From assembly GCA_034437515.1 (NCBI GenBank), contig DAOTTX010000253.1, positions 1 to 42,463 of the forward strand: 42,463 nucleotides of DNA, written 5' to 3'. The stretch is from DAOTTX01 sp034437515 (GTDB lineage Bacteria > Chloroflexota > Anaerolineae > Aggregatilineales > Phototrophicaceae). Below are positions 1 through 7,094 of the stretch, in pieces (the first letter of the stretch is position 1; each line of letters begins with the position of its first letter). Made by a program: the position numbers and the translations under genes. A model generated the notes under the pieces. That model searched no databases. It was not told the origin of the DNA and worked only from the letters and a program-made list of their open reading frames with translations.

Positions 1-192
1 GAGGGACGGGAGGGTGAGGGGAAAACAGGCGATTACCTGATTGTTTTTATCGAACATAGGCAAATTTGCCTGAAATACACGACTCACTGACAGGTCGTTC
101 GTACACCCCAACGAGATCGCCCGTTAGCCTCACCTGGCGCAACGTGCTACCATGAACGATGTCTGGTTTTAAAGTTAAGGAAAGAGAGCACG

Positions 193-1233
193 ATGGAAAC
201 GATTGATCTGCGCAGCGACACCGTCACCTGGCCCACACCACAGATGCGCGAGGCGATGGCACACGCTACCGTCGGCGATGACGTTTACGGTGAAGACCCA
301 ACCGTCAACCAATTAGAAGCCGAGGCCGCCGAGATGTTCGGTAAAGAGGCCGGTCTGTTCATCAGCAGCGGCAACCAGGGCAATCTGGTCGCGGTGCTGA
401 CGCACTGCGGACGCGGCGATGAAGTCATCCTCGGTGATAAGGCGCACATCTTCGTCTACGAGGCCGGGGGCATCGCCGCGCTTGGTGGGGTGCATCCGCA
501 TCCTATACCCGTCCACGCAGACGGCACGGTTGATCTGCCGGGGATCAAAAAGGCCGTCCGTACAGATAACTACCACTTCCCACGCACCAGACTAATCGCG
601 CTGGAAAACACACAGGGCACGGTCGGCGGGGTGCCGGTATCCAAAGATTACATCGACGAGGTCGCCGCGTTCGCCCACGAGAGCGACCTTAAATTGCACA
701 TCGACGGCGCACGGGTCTTCAACGCTGCCGCCTCGCTCGGCATTTCGGTTAAAGCGATGACCGAAAACGCTGATAGCGTCACGTTCTGTCTGTCGAAGGG
801 GTTGTGTGCGCCGGTCGGCTCGGTGCTGGTGGGGGATGCAGCCTTCATCAAAGAAGCCCGGCGCACCCGCAAGCTGCTCGGCGGCGGGATGCGGCAGGCC
901 GGGATACTCGCCGCCGCCGGGTTGATCGCCATCCAGGAGATGAGCAAACGTCTGCACGAAGACCACGAAAACGCCTGCTTGCTCGGCGATGTGTTGCAAG
1001 AAGTCCCTGGTTTGCACGTCAAGACCATTCACACTAACTTCGTCTTCTTTGAATTGGCGGAAGATGCAAAATGCACCCCGCCGGAACTGATGCAACAACT
1101 CAAAGAACAGTACAACATCGTGATCTCGCCCTATCCCGGTTACACGCATACCTTCCGTGCGGTGATGCACTACTGGATCACGCCGGAACGCATCCAACAG
1201 GTCGCTGCTGCAATGAGGACGCTGCTCAGTTGA
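193..1233 (+). CDS. ltaE: low-specificity L-threonine aldolase
   Basis: Cytoplasmic PLP enzyme of fold type I that cleaves L-threonine/L-allo-threonine to glycine and acetaldehyde. The N-terminus DLRSDTVTWPT is the family hallmark. The Schiff-base lysine is K202 in the motif CLSKGLCAPVGS, and HIDGARVFN supplies the PLP-contacting Asp/Arg. The 346-residue length is normal for the family. The ATG at 193 is preceded by AAGGAAAGAG (178-187). A perfect 12-bp palindrome GGCAAATTTGCC lies upstream at 59-70 and could be an operator, but nothing else supports that. The stop codon overlaps the start of the next gene (TTGA), which suggests co-transcription. Function is assigned by family motifs; which threonine isomer is preferred cannot be read from the sequence. 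Confidence 0.93.
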   Translation: METIDLRSDTVTWPTPQMREAMAHATVGDDVYGEDPTVNQLEAEAAEMFGKEAGLFISSGNQGNLVAVLTHCGRGDEVILGDKAHIFVYEAGGIAALGGVHPHPIPVHADGTVDLPGIKKAVRTDNYHFPRTRLIALENTQGTVGGVPVSKDYIDEVAAFAHESDLKLHIDGARVFNAAASLGISVKAMTENADSVTFCLSKGLCAPVGSVLVGDAAFIKEARRTRKLLGGGMRQAGILAAAGLIAIQEMSKRLHEDHENACLLGDVLQEVPGLHVKTIHTNFVFFELAEDAKCTPPELMQQLKEQYNIVISPYPGYTHTFRAVMHYWITPERIQQVAAAMRTLLS

Positions 1234-1913
1234 GTGAAGATACATCACCCGACACCGAAGACATGAACGACGTCCCCACACAGATAGACGACGACGAAAC
1301 CTTGCAGGATGCCCCGAACAGCAGTAATGACCCGTTGTTCGGGTTGCTGCTCGCCGGGGCGGTCGCCATCGGGTTGATCCCGATTGCGGATACCGACGCC
1401 GACCTGCGCTACACGATCGTCTGGGGAATGCTGGCGTTGTTTGGAGTGCTGGCGTGGTTGCTCGGCAATGTTACCCGCATCGACGAAGAAGCCCCCGAAG
1501 ACCTCGCGTGGGGGGTGGTCTTCGGGCTGATCTTCAGCATTCCCATTCTGGCGTTCGCCGGGCAAACCCTCAACGATGTCACCGAGCTGATGTTCCCCGC
1601 GCTGCGGATCGGCGGGGTGCTGGCCTATCTGGTGTTTGTGATGCCGGTCGCGGAAACGCTGTTCTTCCGTAGCCTGATGCAAGACCGCTACGCTTTCTGG
1701 CTCGTCGCACTGATCGCCACCCTGTGGCAGTTGGTGTTGTTCTTCCCGCTGATCGACCGGGGGCCGTTGCCACTGGTCACCGGGGTCATCTTGCTAATGG
1801 CGAATCTGCTCTATGGTTACGTCTGTTTTCGCAACGGGTTGGCGGCGGCGTGGCTGTGCCAGATCACGGTGAACCTGATTTTGTTCTCAATGCCCTTCGC
1901 CGGCTTAGCCTGA
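1230..1913 (+). CDS. CPBP-like intramembrane protein with degenerate active site
   Basis: Polytopic membrane protein of 227 aa with about six hydrophobic segments after an acidic, disordered N-terminus. It resembles CPBP (CAAX protease / bacteriocin-processing, abi) proteins: the segment PVAETLFFRSLMQ (E142, R147) sits where the family has EExxxR. The second glutamate is Thr143 and the later FxxxH-type histidine motif is not evident, so catalytic activity is doubtful. I chose the TTG at 1230 because it overlaps the threonine aldolase stop and has an AGGA-type ribosome-binding site about 10 nt upstream. The ATG at 1263 is the alternative. The 3' end overlaps the convergent recombinase gene by 9 bp. 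Family assignment is moderate. Confidence 0.72.
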   Translation: MSEDTSPDTEDMNDVPTQIDDDETLQDAPNSSNDPLFGLLLAGAVAIGLIPIADTDADLRYTIVWGMLALFGVLAWLLGNVTRIDEEAPEDLAWGVVFGLIFSIPILAFAGQTLNDVTELMFPALRIGGVLAYLVFVMPVAETLFFRSLMQDRYAFWLVALIATLWQLVLFFPLIDRGPLPLVTGVILLMANLLYGYVCFRNGLAAAWLCQITVNLILFSMPFAGLA

Positions 1914-2975
1914 GGTATCCCCCCAATCGAAACCGGGCCAATCGCTGTCTTCCAGGCCGAGGGCTTCGCTCATCAACACCGCCCCCTCGTTGGAGCGCGG
2001 CAACCGGCTGAGATACTTCTCCGTCACGGAAATATTGCTATGGCGCAGCAACCGGCTGATCTTTTCCACCGGCACACCGGACTCATGCAGCGCCCCCGCC
2101 ACCGACCGCCGCAGGTCATGCGGGGCGACATGCCCGATCCCGGCGTGTTTCGCCGCGTCACTGACGATCATCCAGATGCCATCGGCGGAAAGGCCGTTCT
2201 TCGAGACACGCCCACCCTTCCAGATGCGGCGCACAAGCGGGGTGTGTGGTTCCGGGTGGAGCGCGTCCGGTGTGACCACCCGCCGCCAGTGATGCAGCGC
2301 ATCCAGCACCGGGCGTGGCACGTCGATCATCGCGACTTTGCGCCCCTTGCCGTGAACTTGCAGCACCGGGCGGTTGTTCTGAATCGAAAGATCACCCCAG
2401 CGGGCTACGGACAGTTCCTCACGGCGCAGCGCCATCGTACACAACATGGTCATCACAACTTTGTTGCGCAACGCCTGATTCTCACTGGTGGCGATCTGCG
2501 GCCCGGTGCGCATCATCAGCTTGACGTGATCGAGCGACAACCAGCGGCCCGGTCGCTGACCGTCCTCAGCACGCGGCGGCCTGACCCGTGCCATCGCCGC
2601 CGCTGTGTGGTCGTCCAGCCATTCGGCTTCCGCCAGCAAATCCGCGAGCGTGACGACGGCGGCCCGTGCCTGGTCGATCCCCTGTTTGCCATGTCCATCC
2701 CCGGCGAGTTTGCCAAGCCACGCCCGCAACTGCTGGGCGCTCAAGCGTTGTTGCAACAACCGCACCGGCAGCGTGTGCATCCGTGCGATGCGTGCATCGC
2801 CTTTGGTCGGTTCAAAATCCGCTATATCAACTAAGAAAGTATCCACCCAACGGAAATACGCACGTTGTGTATGGCGGCTGCTGGCTCTCCCCGGCAGCGC
2901 CAACGCAAAATTAAACGTCAAAGCGGTGTCATCAGGCCGCGCCAGTTCACGATGATGACGGCTCAGTTTCGTCAT
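1905..2975 (-). CDS. tyrosine recombinase / integrase (XerC/D-type fold)
   Basis: Site-specific recombinase of about 356 aa that would cut and rejoin DNA through a 3'-phosphotyrosine. All catalytic residues can be seen in order: Arg in ALRREELS, Lys in HGKGRK, His-x-x-Arg in HDLRR, His in LRHSN and the nucleophile Tyr in TEKYL. The N-terminal half holds a SAM-like core-binding domain. I prefer the ATG at 2975. A longer frame begins at 3038, but that ATG abuts a good -10 hexamer, so the transcript probably starts inside it. A GAGGA lies upstream of 2975 at a rather long spacing. No excisionase, tRNA attachment site or phage gene is next to it, so whether it serves dimer resolution or an old integrated element is open. 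Confidence 0.9.
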   Translation of the reverse strand: MTKLSRHHRELARPDDTALTFNFALALPGRASSRHTQRAYFRWVDTFLVDIADFEPTKGDARIARMHTLPVRLLQQRLSAQQLRAWLGKLAGDGHGKQGIDQARAAVVTLADLLAEAEWLDDHTAAAMARVRPPRAEDGQRPGRWLSLDHVKLMMRTGPQIATSENQALRNKVVMTMLCTMALRREELSVARWGDLSIQNNRPVLQVHGKGRKVAMIDVPRPVLDALHHWRRVVTPDALHPEPHTPLVRRIWKGGRVSKNGLSADGIWMIVSDAAKHAGIGHVAPHDLRRSVAGALHESGVPVEKISRLLRHSNISVTEKYLSRLPRSNEGAVLMSEALGLEDSDWPGFDWGDTSG

Positions 2976-3038
2976 GTGGTCGTCGGTTTCCTCGCAGAAA
3001 CGATTGTGGGTTTTGAGGTTATGTATCCTCACAATCAT

Positions 3039-3067
3039 AACATAGGGGGTGGGGCAAATCCCAACAA
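3039..3067 (-). promoter_or_regulatory. promoter of the recombinase gene
   Basis: On the minus strand a TTGTTG (3067-3062) is followed after exactly 17 nt by TATGTT (3044-3039), a plausible sigma-70-type pair. It directly precedes the recombinase frame and overlaps the T-tract of the terminator of the preceding operon. Consensus matches are 3/6 and 4/6, so this is a candidate only. Confidence 0.45.
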
Positions 3068-3097
3068 AACCGCCGCATCGGTGGCGATGCGACGGTT
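3063..3097 (-). terminator. intrinsic terminator of the ABC operon
   Basis: Read on the minus strand: AACCG-T-CGCATC, loop GCCACC, GATGCG-G-CGGTT, then TTTTGTT. The stem is 12 bp with one central U-G wobble and is followed by a U-rich tract. It starts 17 nt after the LysM lipoprotein stop, so it ends the five-gene operon transcribed from 9920 to 3114. Confidence 0.78.
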
Positions 3098-3113
3098 AGA
3101 ATATGGCTTGATG

Positions 3114-4031
3114 CTAGGGCTGCCCCGGCGGGGCCACATTGGGGATTTCGGTCGGTGCGGGTGCTTTGACGAACTGTGCGGTGTAACTTTCCACACACGG
3201 GATCTGCCGGAAGTCGTTCCCTAGCGGGAAGATGCGCCAGAAGTACAGACCGCCCGCCGGAATCTCCGAGAGATCAACCGATGCGGTCTGCACCAGTTCG
3301 ATCTGCTGTTCGTAGACTTGATTCAGGCTGTTGTCGGCGTTCTGGGTATAGATGCGCAGCAAACTACGCGGCGACTCCGGCCCGTTCCAGGCAAAGCCCA
3401 ATTGACCCGCCCCCGGCACAGTGATCGTCCCGTTGTAGGGGGCGAGCAGTTCCCAGGGTGTACAGATGAACTCCGGTGTCAATGGGTGGGCGCTCCCCGG
3501 CACACGCAGCACCTGCCCCACGCGAATCAGCGTCGGGTCTTCGATGCAGTTGCCTTCCGCTAGCATTTCGACGGTGCTGTTATAGCGCGGCGCGATATTC
3601 CCCAGCGCATCACCGGGCCGGACTTCGTAACGCAGTTCCCAATCCGGGTTTGGGGCGCATGGTGTGGCCTCACCGGGCAGCGGGGTCTCGGTATTGAGGC
3701 CGAGCAAGCCAAGCTCATCAAGGTTGGCCTCAATCGTCGGGATCGGTGTCTCGCTCGGTTGTACGGTCGGCGTGGGTGTGGGTGTCGGTGGTTCGTCGGT
3801 GGGGGGCGGGCGCAGCGTGGCAAACGGAGTCACGCTGGGCAGTGGTTCGCCGGTTTGCAGCAGCGCGATCTCTAAGGCGCGATCCGGTGTGGCGGTGTTC
3901 GTCTGCTCCGCGATGCTTTGAAGCTGATTTTCTGCCGGAAGTGCTTCCTGTTGTGCGCCCAACGTGCAGGCCGTCAACGCCAGCGCGACGAACAAAGCAC
4001 CGACCCAGCGTGATAAGCGATAATATCCCAT
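3114..4031 (-). CDS. LysM-domain lipoprotein
   Basis: Predicted lipoprotein of 305 aa. The N-terminus is a signal sequence with lipobox LTAC (Cys22). It is followed by a flexible Pro/Thr-rich stretch (PTPTPTPTVQPSETPIPT), one LysM module at about residues 134-178 (YEVRPGDALGNIAPRYNS ... IRVGQVLRVPG) and a C-terminal beta-rich domain of about 120 aa that I do not recognise. LysM modules bind GlcNAc-containing glycans such as peptidoglycan. It is the last gene of the ABC operon and lies 6 bp after the ATPase gene, so it probably anchors or assists the transporter at the envelope; this role is inferred from position only. Confidence 0.85.
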   Translation of the reverse strand: MGYYRLSRWVGALFVALALTACTLGAQQEALPAENQLQSIAEQTNTATPDRALEIALLQTGEPLPSVTPFATLRPPPTDEPPTPTPTPTVQPSETPIPTIEANLDELGLLGLNTETPLPGEATPCAPNPDWELRYEVRPGDALGNIAPRYNSTVEMLAEGNCIEDPTLIRVGQVLRVPGSAHPLTPEFICTPWELLAPYNGTITVPGAGQLGFAWNGPESPRSLLRIYTQNADNSLNQVYEQQIELVQTASVDLSEIPAGGLYFWRIFPLGNDFRQIPCVESYTAQFVKAPAPTEIPNVAPPGQP

Positions 4032-4037
4032 GAAATC

Positions 4038-4769
4038 CTATTCCTCCCCCGCGATGGCAGGTACGTTCTCAGTCGAACGGCGGATAAGCTGCCCGTCGTG
4101 TAGGTCGTAAGCCGTATCCACGTATTCGATCACCAGCGGATCGTGCGATACGATCAAAAATGTCGTTTTCTGTGCTTCTGCGATGCCCTGAAACAGCGAC
4201 AAAATACGCCGTGAGGTGCGTGTGTCGAGGCCGCTGGTCGGCTCATCGGCAAGCATAACGTTCGGTCGCAGAGCCAGCGCCCGTGCAATCGCCACCCGCT
4301 GCCGCTGCCCACCGCTGAGTTCCTCCGGCACATGGTCAGCCCAGGCGCTCAAACCGACGGCCTCCAACGAGGTTTTCACCCGATTGCGCCGCTCGAACAA
4401 CCCTAAACCGGGCAGACGCAACGCCAGGTCGATATTTTCTTTAGCCGTGTAGGTCGCCAGCAGCGTGTTGCTCTGGAAGATAAAGCCGATCTGCTGGCGG
4501 CGCAGTTTGGCGCGTCTGCCATCGCGCATTTTAACGATGTCCTTACCGCACACCTCAATTTGCCCGGTGTTGGGACGGTCTAACGCGCCGATCAAGTTGA
4601 GCAGCGTGGTTTTGCCACTGCCCGACGGCCCATATAACGCGATGAGTTCCCCGGCGTGCGCTTCGAGGTCGAGGCCGCGCAGCACATCGACGCGCTTGTT
4701 CCCGCTGCCGAAGCTGCGTTCGACGTCTTGCACCTGAATCAGCGTTTCTGCATCCGCAAACTTGCTCAT
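4038..4769 (-). CDS. ABC transporter ATPase, LolD/MacB type
   Basis: ATP-binding subunit of 243 aa. Walker A is GPSGSGKTT, the Q-loop is in FIFQSN, the signature is LSGGQRQRVAIARAL, Walker B is NVMLADEPTSGLD and the switch histidine is in LIVSHDP. The short single-domain form matches the LolD/MacB/FtsE-like subfamily that energises FtsX-type permeases rather than importers. Its ATG overlaps the stop of the upstream ATPase gene (ATGA, 4766-4769), so the two are translationally coupled. It could form a heterodimer with that partner on the single permease of the operon. Substrate unknown. Confidence 0.92.
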   Translation of the reverse strand: MSKFADAETLIQVQDVERSFGSGNKRVDVLRGLDLEAHAGELIALYGPSGSGKTTLLNLIGALDRPNTGQIEVCGKDIVKMRDGRRAKLRRQQIGFIFQSNTLLATYTAKENIDLALRLPGLGLFERRNRVKTSLEAVGLSAWADHVPEELSGGQRQRVAIARALALRPNVMLADEPTSGLDTRTSRRILSLFQGIAEAQKTTFLIVSHDPLVIEYVDTAYDLHDGQLIRRSTENVPAIAGEE

Positions 4770-5722
4770 GATTGTTCCTCTTCTTCCTGCTCATCTTTGC
4801 GCCCGAACGGCCACAACCGGAAGCCCTTTTTCTTCGGTGGGGCGTCCTGTGGCAGTATATCTTGAAGCAGCGCATCAACACTGTCGTCCTCGTCTCGCTC
4901 CGCCCGCAGCAGCACACCTTCCGGGCGGATCTCGACGGCGATGTTCGAGGCATCGTGGAGTTGTCCCCGCGCCGCGTCCGGCAGTTGCAACCGTCCGCCG
5001 TCGTCAAAGGTGAGGCGCTTGGTCGCGTCTTCGCCGGAAATGTCCTGACCGAGTGCGCCATCGCGCAGCGTCAAGATGCGGTCAGCGTATTCAGCGATTT
5101 CGAGGTCGTGCGTGGTCATTAGAATGGTCAAATTGAATTGATCGCGCAGGTCTTGCAGTAGATCCATCACACTTTCCGCGCTTTCCCGGTCGAGCGCGCC
5201 GGTCGGCTCATCGGCGAGCAACAGCGGCGGGTTGTTCGCCAGCGCGACGGCAATCGCCACACGTTGCTGCTGCCCGCCGGAAAGCTGCATCGGTTTTTTG
5301 TTCATATGCTGCTCCAAACCGACCGCACTCAGGAGTTCTTTGGCACGATCTCCTCGTTTCAACATGGAAAGGTTCGACAGCATCATCGGCAGGGTGACGT
5401 TATGCACCGCTGACCGGTGCGAGAGCAGGTTGCGTTCCACCTGCTGCCACACAAAGCCGACCTTGTTCAGCCGGTAATCCGCCAGCTCACGCGGCTTGAG
5501 GTCGAGCAGGTCTTGCTCATCAACCGTGAGCTTACCGGCGGTGGGTGTGTCCAACCCGCCGAGCAGGTTGAGCAGCGAACTTTTCCCCGCCCCGGATGGC
5601 CCGATGATAGCGACCATCTCGCCTGCATCCATGCTGAACTCGATCCCACGTAGCGCGACGATCTCATGCTCGGCGACCCGGTAGGCTTTGACGATCTGTT
5701 GGCAGTCGATAAATTCAGTCAT
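4766..5722 (-). CDS. ABC transporter ATPase with charged C-terminal extension
   Basis: Second ATPase of the operon, 318 aa. The core of about 225 aa has Walker A GPSGAGKSS, Q-loop FVWQQ, signature LSGGQQQRVAIAVAL, Walker B PLLLADEPTGALD and switch His in MTTHDLEIAEY. About 90 extra residues follow: a short beta-rich segment (RLTFDDGGRLQLP onward), then a polar tail ending in lysine/arginine and glutamate clusters (PKKKGF, EQEEEEQS). The extension is absent from ordinary LolD/MacB ATPases and may mediate regulation or contacts; that is inference. All nucleotide-binding motifs are intact, so both operon ATPases should be active. Confidence 0.92.
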   Translation of the reverse strand: MTEFIDCQQIVKAYRVAEHEIVALRGIEFSMDAGEMVAIIGPSGAGKSSLLNLLGGLDTPTAGKLTVDEQDLLDLKPRELADYRLNKVGFVWQQVERNLLSHRSAVHNVTLPMMLSNLSMLKRGDRAKELLSAVGLEQHMNKKPMQLSGGQQQRVAIAVALANNPPLLLADEPTGALDRESAESVMDLLQDLRDQFNLTILMTTHDLEIAEYADRILTLRDGALGQDISGEDATKRLTFDDGGRLQLPDAARGQLHDASNIAVEIRPEGVLLRAERDEDDSVDALLQDILPQDAPPKKKGFRLWPFGRKDEQEEEEQS

Positions 5723-5739
5723 TCAACGCGCCTTCTCCG

Positions 5740-7077
5740 TTAATTGCCGATGACGACATCGCCCTCTTCCAATCCGCTGACAATCTCGACACGATCATCG
5801 GTTTGCAGGCCGATCTCGATAAAGGTACGGCGCGGACCTTCGGGCGTTTCCAGCAGTACAAACGGCTGCCCCTGGAATTCTCGAATGGCGACGGGCTGCA
5901 ACCACAGCACATCTTCGCGTGTTTGCAGCGGCATCGCGACCTCGATGATCGCGCCGGGGTCGGCGAGGTCGCTCATATCGGCGGCGATGCGTGTGCTCTG
6001 GTCGGCGTCCTGTGCGCTGGCAGGGATCTGCCGGACGCGGCACTGCACCGCTGTCTCCGGGCGATTAATGACGTTGCACACACCGATCAACCCGGCACTC
6101 AACCGCTGCACCTGCGCAATCGGGATGTTTGCGATCACCTCACGCGGTTCAGGGATGCCGACGGTCATCACCGAGGTAAACGCCTGCACCGCGTCGCCCT
6201 GGTTGATGGTTACTTCCAGCACCACACCGTCAATCGGTGAGGTCAGCGTGGAACGGTTGATCTCATCTTCAATACGTTGGATCTCGATGCGCAAGTCACG
6301 GATCTGGCGCTCGGTCTGTGAAGACCCGCCGCCCTGTAGCGCCTCCTGTAGATTTTGCTCCGCTGTGATGACGTTGTTCTGCGCGTCGATCAACCGCTCG
6401 TTATACGCCTCGATCTCATCCCCCACACTGGCGGCAGACTGCGCATAATTCAATTCTGCATCACCGACGGCATCCCGCGCATCCAACAACGCATCATAAG
6501 CGTTCTTGACCGCGCTGCCATCCGGCGCGTTGGAGGCCAGCGCCGCCCGGTAATTGTCCTCGGCGTCTTCGAGGGCGTCGCGGGCGTCGTCTACCCCGCC
6601 AAGTGACGCACTTACACCACTGCGCGGGGCGTCATCTTCCAACCGTTGCAGTGCAAGCTGCGCGTCAAACAAAGCGCGTTGTGCGGTCTCAATCGAGTCG
6701 TCACCACCGCCGGCGTCCGCGAGGGCGTCGTCTAACGCAAGCTGTTGGTCAGCGAGTTGTTCTTCCAATTGTTCAATATCGAAATCCGCCAGCACCTCGC
6801 CTTCGGTAACGGCGTCACCGCGCCGTACATACACTTGACGCACGGTGCCGTCCACATCAAACGAGAGCTGCGCCTGATCGCGCGGTTCCCAGCGCCCGGT
6901 GAACTCCAACAATTCGACCACATCGCCGCGCTGCACGGTATAAGTCTGCCGAGCGACGGCGGGCGCGGTCGGGAAGGCCGTACTCGTCGGTTGGGCGGGT
7001 TCGGCGTCTTCGCCTTCGGCGCAGGCCGCCAGCAAGATAACCAACATTAAAAATGCGAATCGCAAATTGCGTTGCAT
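5740..7077 (-). CDS. membrane-fusion/periplasmic adaptor lipoprotein (HlyD/MacA-like)
   Basis: Adaptor protein of 445 aa. The lipoprotein signal ends in LLAAC (Cys19). A biotinyl-lipoyl-like half-motif (RRGDAVTEGEVLADFD) precedes a long Ala/Asp/Glu/Gln-rich coiled-coil of about 160 aa. The second lipoyl half follows (LTSPIDGVVLEVTINQGDAVQAF), then a beta-barrel region. This is the domain order of HlyD/RND-type adaptors such as MacA. It lies between the permease and the ATPases with gaps of 17 bp on each side. It probably couples the permease to extracellular or cell-wall substrates. In a lineage without a classical outer membrane its partner is unclear. Confidence 0.9.
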   Translation of the reverse strand: MQRNLRFAFLMLVILLAACAEGEDAEPAQPTSTAFPTAPAVARQTYTVQRGDVVELLEFTGRWEPRDQAQLSFDVDGTVRQVYVRRGDAVTEGEVLADFDIEQLEEQLADQQLALDDALADAGGGDDSIETAQRALFDAQLALQRLEDDAPRSGVSASLGGVDDARDALEDAEDNYRAALASNAPDGSAVKNAYDALLDARDAVGDAELNYAQSAASVGDEIEAYNERLIDAQNNVITAEQNLQEALQGGGSSQTERQIRDLRIEIQRIEDEINRSTLTSPIDGVVLEVTINQGDAVQAFTSVMTVGIPEPREVIANIPIAQVQRLSAGLIGVCNVINRPETAVQCRVRQIPASAQDADQSTRIAADMSDLADPGAIIEVAMPLQTREDVLWLQPVAIREFQGQPFVLLETPEGPRRTFIEIGLQTDDRVEIVSGLEEGDVVIGN

Positions 7078-7094
7078 CTGTCTCTCATTCTTAT

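Noticed and set aside
2040..2834. 264-codon open frame antisense to the recombinase
   Set aside because: The opposite strand carries all catalytic residues of a tyrosine recombinase.
1905..3038. Recombinase as evidence for a prophage or integrative element
   Set aside because: No tRNA, attachment repeats, excisionase or phage genes nearby; both flanks are ordinary chromosomal genes.
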